A stretch of 6,963 bases of DNA from JAMIFN01 sp964608575 (GCA_964608575.1 CAZSPW010000092.1:1-6963); one strand, 5' to 3'; shown: positions 1 to 5,855, counted from the stretch's first letter. Numbers and translations: made by a program. The notes: generated by a model not told the origin, from the sequence alone.

Positions 1-752
1 GCCAATTGCCGGCGCGATACTGGTAAAAGTTCAGGGATACCCTGCAAACGCACGGCCCACATTTCCTCGCCGTGGTGTTGTTTTTCTAAAGCTACCAGAG
101 CATGCTTGGCCACCAAAATGCTGCGGTGGGTGCGCAGCAGCACATCGCCATATAACTGTTCCATTTCATTCAAGCTGCGATCGAGTAGATGGCTGCCAGC
201 CAAGGTGCGCACGGTCAGATATTTCAATTCAGCGCGTAAGTACAACACCTGCGCCAAGGGCAGGCGCAAGACCCGCCCGCGCTCTTGAATCACCAAGACT
301 TTCTCCTCGCTCGCATCGGCTGGCCCAGGCTGGGCGCTGGGCGATTGACGCAGGATTTTTGCCAGGGTTTGCGTCAATCTGGCTGCGGTAACGGGCTTGC
401 TCAAATAATCAATCGCATCCAGCTCAAACGCTTGCAGCGCATGTTCAGCATGGGCACTGACAAAAATCAAGAGCGGCGCATGGGGCAGTTGCTGCAGCTC
501 ACGGGCCAGTTGCAGCCCGCTGGCGCCTGGCATATGCACATCTAAAAACAAGACATCAAAATGCTGTTTATGCAACAGGGCTATGGCTTGCAAGGCGTCT
601 TGCGCCTGCGTTACTTCCATATGCGCCAGCCCGGCAAAATCCAAACTGCTGAGGCTATTTGGGCTAGCCGCTTGCTCTTGCACGACATCCTCTAGCAAGT
701 TTTGCAAGCGCGCACGCGCCAAGGCTTCATCATCAACGATCAATACACGCAC
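1..752 (-). CDS. LytTR-family (AlgR-like) response regulator, 3' end cut by window edge
   Basis: Two-component response regulator that is expected to bind DNA after phosphorylation by a LytS/AlgZ-type kinase. The frame stays open to base 1, so only a few C-terminal residues (after SRRQL) should be missing. Residues 1-121 form a receiver: acidic pair D7 D8 in VLIVDDE, phosphoacceptor D71 in LFLDVHMPG, S99 and K119 in YLSKP. After a linker rich in Pro, Ala and Ser, a LytTR domain begins near residue 145 with the hallmarks VLYLRAELKYLTVRT, LLDRSLNEME and LRTHRSILVA. I chose the GTG at 752 because GGAGG lies 8 nt upstream and it gives the usual MRVLIVDDE opening. An ATG at 767 is in frame but has poor spacing to any Shine-Dalgarno. 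The helix 1 to strand 2 stretch (about residues 22-45) seems longer than usual for the family. It is divergent from the 76-residue gene. No kinase gene is visible; it may lie beyond the left edge. Confidence 0.93.
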   Translation of the reverse strand, partial: MRVLIVDDEALARARLQNLLEDVVQEQAASPNSLSSLDFAGLAHMEVTQAQDALQAIALLHKQHFDVLFLDVHMPGASGLQLARELQQLPHAPLLIFVSAHAEHALQAFELDAIDYLSKPVTAARLTQTLAKILRQSPSAQPGPADASEEKVLVIQERGRVLRLPLAQVLYLRAELKYLTVRTLAGSHLLDRSLNEMEQLYGDVLLRTHRSILVAKHALVALEKQHHGEEMWAVRLQGIPELLPVSRRQL

Positions 753-780
753 AGCGGCATCCTCCATCCCAGTACTGCGC

Positions 781-799
781 AGCTTTGTAGCACAAAGCT
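781..799. repeat. Perfect 8-bp inverted repeat in the divergent intergenic region
   Basis: AGCTTTGT (781-788), spacer AGC, then ACAAAGCT (792-799). It lies 28 nt upstream of the GTG start of the LytTR regulator gene and about 55 bp upstream of the -10 proposed for the gene at 896. The dyad could be an operator for a dimeric regulator or a small 5' UTR hairpin of the regulator mRNA. It has no T-run on either strand that would make it a terminator. LytTR proteins usually bind direct rather than inverted repeats, so the binder need not be the neighbouring regulator. Confidence 0.55.
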
Positions 800-830
800 C
801 GCGCAAAACCGCACACGGTATGGGGATAGG

Positions 831-859
831 TACACAAAGGCAGACGAGCGGCCTAGAAT
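831..859 (+). promoter_or_regulatory. Candidate sigma70 promoter for the 76-residue gene
   Basis: TACACA (831-836, four of six matches to TTGACA), a 17-bp spacer, then TAGAAT (854-859, five of six matches to TATAAT). Transcription would start near 866, leaving a leader of about 30 nt that contains the AAGGGA ribosome binding site at 885-890. A TATAAA at 881 is too close to the start codon to serve. This is a pattern match only. Confidence 0.42.
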
Positions 860-895
860 CAAAGCGAACTTTCTTGCATTTATAAAGGGAAAATC

Positions 896-1126
896 ATGAG
901 CGATATTTGGCTGTCCAGCTTAATCACAGAAACCCCACAACAAGGCTTTGAGCTGGCCATCACTCTCAGCCGTAGAGGCGTAAAGTACACCCAGCCCGAT
1001 GTGGATACCTTAAAAAAACTGCGCCCTGATTACGCCAATAGCGCCGAGGCGCTTACTGCTGCTTCGCATGTGGTGGCAGTGAATTTTCAAACAGTGGCTG
1101 CAGCGAATCATTACTGGCGTAAATAA
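896..1126 (+). CDS. Small uncharacterised protein (76 residues)
   Basis: I do not recognise this protein. It has an ATG start with AAGGGA 5 nt upstream and a plausible promoter further up, which supports real translation. The product starts MSDIWLSSLITETPQQGFE and ends NHYWRK. It has no signal peptide, no membrane segment and no cysteine, so it is probably cytosolic. The segment TLSRRGVKYTQPDVDTLKKL is amphipathic and mixed-charge, and the second half (about 45-70) is rich in Ala and Val. It is divergent from the LytTR regulator and 86 bp upstream of the NarL-type regulator on the same strand, so it could be co-transcribed with the latter. A signalling role is only suggested by its position. 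It could equally be a lineage-specific small protein of another role. Confidence 0.7.
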   Translation: MSDIWLSSLITETPQQGFELAITLSRRGVKYTQPDVDTLKKLRPDYANSAEALTAASHVVAVNFQTVAAANHYWRK

Positions 1127-1144
1127 AGCTGCCCTCAGAGCCGA

Positions 1145-1176
1145 TTGACACCAGTAGCCCAAAAGCTGACTACACT
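1145..1176 (+). promoter_or_regulatory. Possible promoter of the NarL-type regulator gene
   Basis: A perfect TTGACA (1145-1150) is followed 20 bp later by TACACT (1171-1176). The spacing is longer than the usual 16-18 bp, and no better -10 hexamer lies at the standard distance. The gene may therefore have a weak or activator-dependent promoter here, or be read through from the gene at 896. Confidence 0.3.
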
Positions 1177-1212
1177 CGACACGATTGAAAAAAACACCAT
1201 TGGAGAGTGCTT

Positions 1213-1854
1213 TTGTTAGACAAAATTCGTGTCGGCTTAGTCGACGACCATGCGATTGTGCGCGCAGGGCTGCAGCAATTTTTTGCTGATCTAGGCGATA
1301 TTGATGTAGTGGGCCAGGCCGATAGTGGCCGCGCTGCCATTGATTTGGTACGCACCTGCCCTATGGATGTGCTGTTGATGGATTTGTCTATGCCGGGGCA
1401 AACTGGATTGGATGCTTTGGCGATGATTCGCGCCAAAGCACCAGATTTAAAGGTGTTGGTACTCAGCAGCTACCCCGAAGAGCATTACGCGCAACATTTA
1501 CTGCGTTTGGGCGCGCAAGGGTATTTGAACAAGCAGTGTGAGCCTGAAGAAATTGCGACTGCCGTGCGTGCGGTGGCCAAAGGGCAAAACTATTTATCTA
1601 GCCGCATGCAGGCTTTACAAGGACAACAAAGTGGCCAAGTCGAGCAGCGCCCGGTACACGAGTTGTTGTCTGATCGCGAGTTTCAAGTTTTTTTGCGCTT
1701 AGCGAAAGGGCAGGGCGTAAGCCAAATTGGTGAGGATTTATCGCTGAGCGTGAAGACTGTGAGCACCTATCGCACGCGCCTGTTAGAGAAAATGAATTTA
1801 AGCAGTAATAGCGATTTGACTTATTACGCTCTTAAAAACCAACTGTTGGATTAA
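1213..1854 (+). CDS. NarL/FixJ-family response regulator (receiver + LuxR-type HTH)
   Basis: DNA-binding response regulator that is expected to dimerise and control promoters on phosphorylation by a partner histidine kinase. Residues 1-120 are the receiver: acidic pair D11 D12 in GLVDDH, phosphoacceptor D57 in LLMDLSMPG, S85 in LVLSSY and K107 in YLNKQ. Residues 151-213 are a LuxR/GerE helix-turn-helix (LLSDREFQVFLRLAKG, then recognition helix around VKTVSTYRTRLLEKMNL). The length of about 213 residues is normal for the family. The start is non-ATG. TTG at 1213 is favoured because GGAGAG (1202-1207) ends 5 nt before it. GTG at 1207 is in frame but overlaps that Shine-Dalgarno and would add two residues. 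The gene ends 25 bp from the end of the convergent receiver gene. No kinase is adjacent, so its input is unknown. Confidence 0.94.
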   Translation: MLDKIRVGLVDDHAIVRAGLQQFFADLGDIDVVGQADSGRAAIDLVRTCPMDVLLMDLSMPGQTGLDALAMIRAKAPDLKVLVLSSYPEEHYAQHLLRLGAQGYLNKQCEPEEIATAVRAVAKGQNYLSSRMQALQGQQSGQVEQRPVHELLSDREFQVFLRLAKGQGVSQIGEDLSLSVKTVSTYRTRLLEKMNLSSNSDLTYYALKNQLLD

Positions 1855-1879
1855 TATCAAGTGCTTGCTGGCACATGCT

Positions 1880-2260
1880 TTAAGTGCTGGCCTGAGCTGT
1901 TACACGCTGACGCAAGAACGCGAAAAACGCTTCAATTTCTTGGGTTTTGTCGAATACCGCCTGTGCGCCCAATCGTAAGCATTGCTGGCGGATTTCATGT
2001 CCGACATAGTTCGAGAGCACAAGGATTTGCTTCATCGGGTAGTGCGCTGAAATGCTGGATAAAACGCCTAAGCCAGTACCTGTTTTTAGAAAAAGATCAA
2101 TCACCACGGCATCCCAAGCCTGTAAGTTGTGATGTAACCAATGCAGGGCTTCGGTTTCACTGCTGCTATGCCCAGCCCATTGGGCCTGCGGAATGTCGTG
2201 CAGCGCACTGCGCAGATTTTCCAAAATCAGAGGGTTATCTTCTACCCAATAAAACCGCAT
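1880..2260 (-). CDS. Stand-alone receiver (CheY-like) response regulator
   Basis: Single-domain response regulator of 126 residues with no output domain. It probably acts by protein contact or as a phosphate relay or sink, rather than by binding DNA. The phosphorylation site is intact: E7 D8 in YWVEDN, phosphoacceptor D55 in VVIDLFLKTGTGLGVL, S83 in LVLSNY, and K105 in VFDKT. In my recollection the FLKxGxGLGVL stretch marks a receiver subfamily common in Burkholderiales. It has four tryptophans (W5, W28, W41, W49), one of them in the first strand. The ATG at 2260 is the natural start because the receiver begins at once, although no strong Shine-Dalgarno precedes it. It is convergent with the NarL-type gene. 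It lies 110 bp downstream of the membrane-protein operon on the same strand, so read-through from that operon is possible. Confidence 0.9.
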   Translation of the reverse strand: MRFYWVEDNPLILENLRSALHDIPQAQWAGHSSSETEALHWLHHNLQAWDAVVIDLFLKTGTGLGVLSSISAHYPMKQILVLSNYVGHEIRQQCLRLGAQAVFDKTQEIEAFFAFLRQRVTAQAST

Positions 2261-2292
2261 GCTGATGGCCTATCTTTGTGTTTAACTATGCC

Positions 2293-2363
2293 CAAGATTT
2301 TCAGCGCAGACGCTGCTGTTTTACGGCAAGAGCGTTGTAGGAATAGAGCGCAAAATTTTCAGC
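2293..2363. repeat. Short direct repeat pair and small hairpin between receiver gene and yqj-like operon
   Basis: CAAGATTTTCAGC (2293-2305) recurs as CAAAATTTTCAGC (2351-2363), 12 of 13 bases identical and 58 bp apart. A 5-bp stem, CAGCG (2302-2306) with CGCTG (2311-2315), overlaps the first copy. The pair lies in the 110-bp gap between the end of the membrane operon and the start of the receiver gene. It could be a regulatory site for the receiver gene or chance. There is no convincing intrinsic terminator on the - strand here. Confidence 0.3.
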
Positions 2364-2370
2364 TGCTTGA

Positions 2371-2730
2371 TCAAAGCATTTGCTTTAACTTTTCGGGTAC
2401 TTGTCCTTGCAAGCTTTGCCAAGCCTGACGACGCAAGCCTGGGCTGAGGACGAATAAAGCCCCTAGGGCGCTAGCGGCACTTAAGCTCAGCCAAGGGTGC
2501 TGGCGCACCAAGCTTTGTGCCAAGGGTGCGACTTGTTCGTAAGCTTGTTTGACAGGGTGCTGTTGCCAGGCTTGCTCTAGGCCAGCAGCCCCCAGGGCAG
2601 CAAAAATTTTTAGGCTTTCACTACTTGCTGCACTTTCCATAGCTTTTTGGGCAGTGTTGGCGGCCTGATCGCCTTTTTTTGTGTTTAAAAAATCACAAAT
2701 GGCTTGGCGGTTTCTGGCAATCTCATCCAT
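2371..2730 (-). CDS. Small membrane-associated protein, third gene of the DUF883/YqjE-like operon
   Basis: 119-residue protein with no firm family assignment. Residues 1-75 are soluble, helical and rich in Ala and Gln. Residues 79-97 (PWLSLSAASALGALFVLS) form one hydrophobic segment, followed by the basic stretch PGLRRQAWQ and a short polar tail. The RQHPW...LRR layout resembles the C-terminal anchor of DUF883 proteins, so an inner-membrane protein facing the cytoplasm is likely. ATG at 2730 has GAGGG 7 nt upstream (2738-2742), inside the end of the preceding gene whose stop is only 3 bp away, so the two are probably translationally coupled. Its place matches the third position (yqjK) of the Escherichia coli yqjD-yqjE-yqjK order, but I cannot claim homology to YqjK. 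Confidence 0.8.
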   Translation of the reverse strand: MDEIARNRQAICDFLNTKKGDQAANTAQKAMESAASSESLKIFAALGAAGLEQAWQQHPVKQAYEQVAPLAQSLVRQHPWLSLSAASALGALFVLSPGLRRQAWQSLQGQVPEKLKQML

Positions 2731-2733
2731 GGC

Positions 2734-3126
2734 CTAACCCTCGGTTTTCTTTTGTGCCAGAGCGCGCAACAGCGCAAAATCAGCTTGTGCTTGGCGTTTG
2801 AGTTCACTCTCAGCACTGTGGCGCTGCAATGCTCGCCACGACAAAAATAATAAAAGCAGCGCTAAGGCTAACAGCGCTGCTGGTGCGGCGTAAAGCCAGA
2901 AGCGCTCGGTGACAACGGGTAGTGCGCTATCGAGCATCAAGGCAAAAGCCAGTAAAGCTAAAGCCAGGGCAAACAAAAAAGCGCCTAAGACTAAGCCTAG
3001 CAAGGCTTTACTTAAGCTTTGTTTAGCAGCATGAATTTCGCGCCCAGCTTGTTGTGCGTATGCTTCAATATGGTTAAGCAACAAATCAGGACGGCGAAAA
3101 AACAATTGCGCCAATTTTGCCCACAT
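2734..3126 (-). CDS. YqjE-like / phage holin-III family membrane protein
   Basis: 130-residue inner-membrane protein of the type annotated as 'phage holin family protein' or YqjE. These are ordinary chromosomal genes with no known lysis role. An amphipathic N-terminal region (MWAKLAQLFFRRPDLLLNHI) leads to two membrane helices at about residues 41-65 and 77-99, joined by a short loop (DSALPVVTERF), then a charged C-terminal tail (QRHSAESELKRQAQ). I chose ATG at 3126: GGGA lies 7 nt upstream and the protein then has normal family length. The frame stays open upstream to a TTG at 3219, but that would add 31 atypical residues encoded through a hairpin. It is the second gene of the operon, downstream of the DUF883 gene and 3 bp before the third gene. 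Confidence 0.85.
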   Translation of the reverse strand: MWAKLAQLFFRRPDLLLNHIEAYAQQAGREIHAAKQSLSKALLGLVLGAFLFALALALLAFALMLDSALPVVTERFWLYAAPAALLALALLLLFLSWRALQRHSAESELKRQAQADFALLRALAQKKTEG

Positions 3127-3163
3127 AGGCTCTTCCCTTTTAGTCAATCGGAGTAAATTCCGC

Positions 3164-3208
3164 AGCACGATACAAATGGCAGGATAAGCTGCCATTTTTT
3201 GTCGTGCT
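3164..3208 (-). other. Large intercistronic hairpin after the DUF883 gene
   Basis: A 9-bp perfect inner stem, AAATGGCAG (3174-3182) with CTGCCATTT (3189-3197) around a 6-nt loop, is extended across an internal loop by a 7-bp outer stem, AGCACGA (3164-3170) with TCGTGCT (3202-3208). It begins 7 nt after the DUF883 stop and ends well before the next ribosome binding site. In the - strand transcript only three U residues follow the inner stem, so it is at best a partial terminator. It may instead protect the 3' end of the first cistron from exonucleases. On the + strand the inner stem is followed by TTTTTT-like sequence, which would look like a better terminator, but no + gene ends here. Confidence 0.65.
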
Positions 3209-3215
3209 TGAGCCC

Positions 3216-3611
3216 TCAATCGTCGCGACGACGCCCGCCCGCAGCCAAGAGCACCAAACTGGCAACCACGGCACCGATGCCCGCAGCAATGGCCACGGCT
3301 TGCAAAGGCTTGTCTTGCACATAGGCTTCGGCTTGGCCGCGATAATGCTGCGCTTTTTCGCGAGCGATATCGCGGTACTCTTGCGCTTTGGCTGCACCCT
3401 CGTGTAAATAGTGGCTACCACGATCGGCCAAAGTGTCTAAAGTTGAACGCGTTTTGTCGCTGGCGTTTTCATACGCCTCACTGGCTTTTTCGCTCAGGCG
3501 CACAGTGCCATCGACGGTTTTGTCAATCACACGCGTAGTGGCCTGCGCTGCACTATCGACTAGACCATGCGCGGTTTCTTTGATTTGTTCTGGGTTGGGT
3601 TTGGAGAACAT
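3216..3611 (-). CDS. DUF883 (ElaB/YqjD-like) tail-anchored membrane protein
   Basis: 131-residue protein of the ElaB/YqjD/DUF883 type. Known members of this family in Escherichia coli are inner-membrane proteins induced in stationary phase, and YqjD has been reported to associate with ribosomes. Residues 1-98 are a long polar helix rich in Ala, Glu, Lys and Arg (for example DKTVDGTVRLSEKASEAYEN and AAKAQEYRDIAREKAQHYRG), likely to coil. Residues 103-125 (LQAVAIAAGIGAVVASLVLL) are the C-terminal anchor, preceded by the YVQDKP motif and ending GGRRRDD, the expected layout for the family. ATG at 3611 has AAAGGAAAG a few bases upstream. It leads the operon behind the promoter at 3657-3685 and is followed by a hairpin that could make it the most abundant product. 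Confidence 0.88.
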   Translation of the reverse strand: MFSKPNPEQIKETAHGLVDSAAQATTRVIDKTVDGTVRLSEKASEAYENASDKTRSTLDTLADRGSHYLHEGAAKAQEYRDIAREKAQHYRGQAEAYVQDKPLQAVAIAAGIGAVVASLVLLAAGGRRRDD

Positions 3612-3656
3612 AACGCTTTCCTTTCATTAGAGATGCACAAGAGAGAACGCTACACC

Positions 3657-3685
3657 ATCATAAGCAAGAAAGTAACGAATGTGAA
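3657..3685 (-). promoter_or_regulatory. Sigma70-type promoter of the DUF883/YqjE-like operon
   Basis: Read on the - strand: TTCACA (3685-3680, five of six matches to TTGACA), exactly 17 bp, then TATGAT (3662-3657, five of six matches to TATAAT). Transcription should begin near 3650, giving a leader of about 40 nt before the ATG at 3611. It lies in the intergenic region shared with the divergent rsuA. Confidence 0.65.
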
Positions 3686-3736
3686 TCACGAACTGCTGAA
3701 TTTTTGATGAGCAACAGCCTTCTACAATCAGGCACT

Positions 3737-4477
3737 ATGAAAACGCTTGCGCTCGCCGATTTATTATTTACCCAAGGTTTTGGTACACGGCGCATATGCG
3801 CTGGCTTGGTACAACAAGGATTGGTCAGCGTAGCGGGCCAAAGCATCACCGATGCATCTGCACCAATAGCTGCAGCAGACGGTCTGGCGTTCAGCGTGCA
3901 AGGACAGCAATGGCGCTATTACGAATATGCAACCGTCATATTACATAAACCTGCTGGCTATGAGTGTTCGCAAAAGCCATCGGCTTGGCCTTCCATTTAC
4001 AGCCTATTGCCCATGCCGCTGCGTATGCGCCCATCAAAAGGCAAACAAATGGGGGTACAAGCGATTGGGCGCTTGGATCAAGACACTACAGGCCTTTTGG
4101 TTTTGACTGATAACGGACAGCTTTTGCATCGTATGGCAGCTCCTAAGCACCATGTCCCTAAGGTTTATCAAGTGCAGTGCAAACACGCGATGACCTCGGC
4201 GCAAGTCGATCAACTTTTGGCCGGTGTGGTTCTAGACGACGACCCTAAACCTGTGCGCGCCAGTGCCTGCAGCCTAAGCGGCGAGCGCCGCCTAGATTTG
4301 ACACTGGCGCAAGGCAAATACCACCAAGTCAAACGCATGGTCGCAGCAGTAGGCAACCGTGTAGAAGCTTTGCACCGCAGCCAAATCGGGCAATTGCATC
4401 TGCCCTCAGATTTGCCTGCAGGGCAGTGGCGTTGGCTAACTGCAGAAGAGATCACTGCGATGCAGCAAAAGCAATAG
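3737..4477 (+). CDS. rsuA: 16S rRNA pseudouridine synthase RsuA (U516-type)
   Basis: Isomerises a uridine of 16S rRNA (position 516 in Escherichia coli numbering) to pseudouridine during small-subunit assembly in the cytosol. The N-terminal S4-type RNA-binding domain (about 1-50) contains QGFGTRRICAGLVQQGLV. The catalytic domain follows with LHKPAGYECS (69-78) and the signature GRLDQDTTGLLVLTDNG, in which D114 is the catalytic aspartate. Further family motifs are HHVPKVYQV and GKYHQVKRMVAAVGNRVEALHR. HKPAGYxCS and the YHQVKRM stretch fit RsuA better than RluB/RluE, though a related small-family synthase cannot be excluded. I chose ATG at 3737 (246 residues, opening MKTLALADLLF). In-frame TTG 3704 and ATG 3707 would add an atypical N-terminus and have no ribosome binding site. 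The chosen start has only a weak AGG 4 nt upstream. A TACAAT at 3723-3728 could be a -10, making the message almost leaderless. Confidence 0.93.
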   Translation: MKTLALADLLFTQGFGTRRICAGLVQQGLVSVAGQSITDASAPIAAADGLAFSVQGQQWRYYEYATVILHKPAGYECSQKPSAWPSIYSLLPMPLRMRPSKGKQMGVQAIGRLDQDTTGLLVLTDNGQLLHRMAAPKHHVPKVYQVQCKHAMTSAQVDQLLAGVVLDDDPKPVRASACSLSGERRLDLTLAQGKYHQVKRMVAAVGNRVEALHRSQIGQLHLPSDLPAGQWRWLTAEEITAMQQKQ

Positions 4478-4571
4478 GCGCTTCTATAACCTCGTAAAAT
4501 AACAGAATCATTTTGGCTTTTTAGGCCGTAGAAACTGCCTGAACAGCTCATTTTTTAGTAGCAAACCCAGC

Positions 4572-5798
4572 ATGAACGATTTGCCCAATTACCACTATCC
4601 TGATGCCCGTGGGCACTTTGGCCCTTATGGCGGCAGCTTTACCAGCGAAACATTGACACAAGCCATCATAGAACTACGCGAGGCTTATGCACACTACCAA
4701 AACGATCCTGAATTTATTGCTGAGTTTGAGCGCGAACTCAAGCATTTTGTTGGTCGTCCCTCGCCTGTTTACCATGCCCAGCGCATGAGTGAGGATTTAG
4801 GCGGCGCACAAATCTATCTCAAGCGCGAAGACCTGAACCACACGGGCGCACACAAAGTCAACAACACCGTAGGGCAAGCGCTGCTGGCTAAACGATTAGG
4901 CAAAAAACGCATCATTGCAGAAACTGGGGCAGGGCAACACGGCGTGGCCACCGCTACGGTGTGCGCACGCTACGGCATGGAATGCGTGGTTTATATGGGC
5001 AGTGTCGATGTGGCACGCCAAGCGCCGAATGTGTTGCGCATGAAGCTTTTGGGCGCCACAGTGGTACCTGTAGAGTCGGGTAGCAAAACCCTCAAAGACG
5101 CACTCAACGATGCCATGCGCGACTGGGTGGCGAATGTAGATAACACTTTCTACATCATCGGTACTGTAGCTGGGCCGCATCCATACCCCATGATGGTGCG
5201 TGACTTTCAATCTGTGATTGGGCGTGAATGTTTAACGCAAATGCCTGAACATCTGGGCAAGAGCATAGGCCAAAATGGTCAGCCGGATGCGGTCGTGGCT
5301 TGTGTCGGCGGTGGCAGTAATGCCATAGGCATTTTTTATCCCTATCTCGCACATCCAGAAGTCAAGCTGTATGGTGTCGAAGCAGGCGGCAAAGGCATAG
5401 AAAGCGGGGAACACGCAGCCAGCATCAGCAAAGGCAGCCCTGGCGTACTGCATGGCAATCGTACTTATTTGCTACAGAACGACGATGGTCAAATTATCGA
5501 AACCCATTCTGTCAGCGCGGGGCTGGATTACCCAGGTGTGGGCCCCGAGCACGCTTGGCTGCATGATCAAAAATTAGCCCGCTATGTCACCATCAATGAC
5601 GACGAGGCACTGGCCGCTTTTCATTATCTATGCCGAATAGAAGGAATCATTCCTGCGCTTGAATCATCGCATGCCTTAGCCTATGCCATGAAGCTAGCAA
5701 AAACTATGCGCAAAGACCAAGCCATTCTCGTCAATCTTTCAGGCCGTGGCGACAAAGACATAGGCACCATTGCCAGCCTGATGGGAGGCGGCATCTGA
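4572..5798 (+). CDS. trpB: Tryptophan synthase beta chain TrpB
   Basis: PLP enzyme that condenses indole with L-serine to form tryptophan, the last biosynthetic step, normally as an alpha2beta2 complex with TrpA. At 408 residues it is full length. Visible hallmarks: FGPYGGSF (16-23), LKREDLNHTGAHKVNN with PLP lysine K95, catalytic E117 in IAETGAGQHG, phosphate-binding GGGSN (246-250), D319 in LDYPGVGPEH, E364 in PALESSHA and S390 in NLSGRGDKD. It belongs to the standard TrpA-dependent type by its sequence features. No Shine-Dalgarno is visible before the ATG (AGTAGCAAACCCAGC). In related bacteria trpF-trpB-trpA is usual; here rsuA lies 94 bp upstream and an intrinsic terminator follows, so trpA must be elsewhere. 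The 94-bp leader shows no run of tryptophan codons, so classical attenuation is unlikely. A weak 7-bp hairpin (4520-4526 with 4537-4543) lies upstream of a T6 run at 4551. Confidence 0.98.
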   Translation: MNDLPNYHYPDARGHFGPYGGSFTSETLTQAIIELREAYAHYQNDPEFIAEFERELKHFVGRPSPVYHAQRMSEDLGGAQIYLKREDLNHTGAHKVNNTVGQALLAKRLGKKRIIAETGAGQHGVATATVCARYGMECVVYMGSVDVARQAPNVLRMKLLGATVVPVESGSKTLKDALNDAMRDWVANVDNTFYIIGTVAGPHPYPMMVRDFQSVIGRECLTQMPEHLGKSIGQNGQPDAVVACVGGGSNAIGIFYPYLAHPEVKLYGVEAGGKGIESGEHAASISKGSPGVLHGNRTYLLQNDDGQIIETHSVSAGLDYPGVGPEHAWLHDQKLARYVTINDDEALAAFHYLCRIEGIIPALESSHALAYAMKLAKTMRKDQAILVNLSGRGDKDIGTIASLMGGGI

Positions 5799-5827
5799 AT
5801 CTGGTCTAATGGGCTTGAGCTGCGAAT

Positions 5828-5855
5828 GAGGGCTGCAGTGGCGGCCTTTGTTTTT
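5828..5855 (+). terminator. Intrinsic terminator of trpB
   Basis: Stem GAGGGCTGC (5828-5836), loop AGTG, and GCGGCCTTT (5841-5849), pairing over its length with three G-U wobbles, followed by a T-rich tail (TTTGTTTTT, 5847-5855). It lies 30 bp after the trpB stop and shows that trpB is the last gene of its transcript. Confidence 0.75.

Noticed and set aside
106..899. Several + strand open frames opposite the LytTR gene (for example 106-288, 285-545, 583-885, 702-899)
   Set aside because: They lie antisense to a protein with clear receiver and LytTR motifs, have no ribosome binding sites, and give low-complexity or random-looking products.
1855..1885. A bidirectional terminator between the convergent regulator genes, from the GTGC/GCAC repeats
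   Set aside because: Only 4-bp stems can be formed and no T-run follows on either strand.
1861..2428. + strand open frames over the stand-alone receiver gene
   Set aside because: The - strand product has all receiver active-site residues; the + frames have no recognisable motif.
2734..3126. A prophage holin and hence a phage remnant
   Set aside because: The two-helix protein belongs with chromosomal YqjE-like operon genes next to a DUF883 gene; there are no lysin, integrase or structural genes.
3127..3219. N-terminal extension of the YqjE-like protein to a TTG at 3219
   Set aside because: It would be encoded through the intercistronic hairpin, starts without a proper ribosome binding site, and the ATG at 3126 has a good one and gives normal length.
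4520..4556. A trp attenuator before trpB
   Set aside because: The hairpin is weak, the T-run is offset by 7 bases, and there is no leader peptide with tandem Trp codons.
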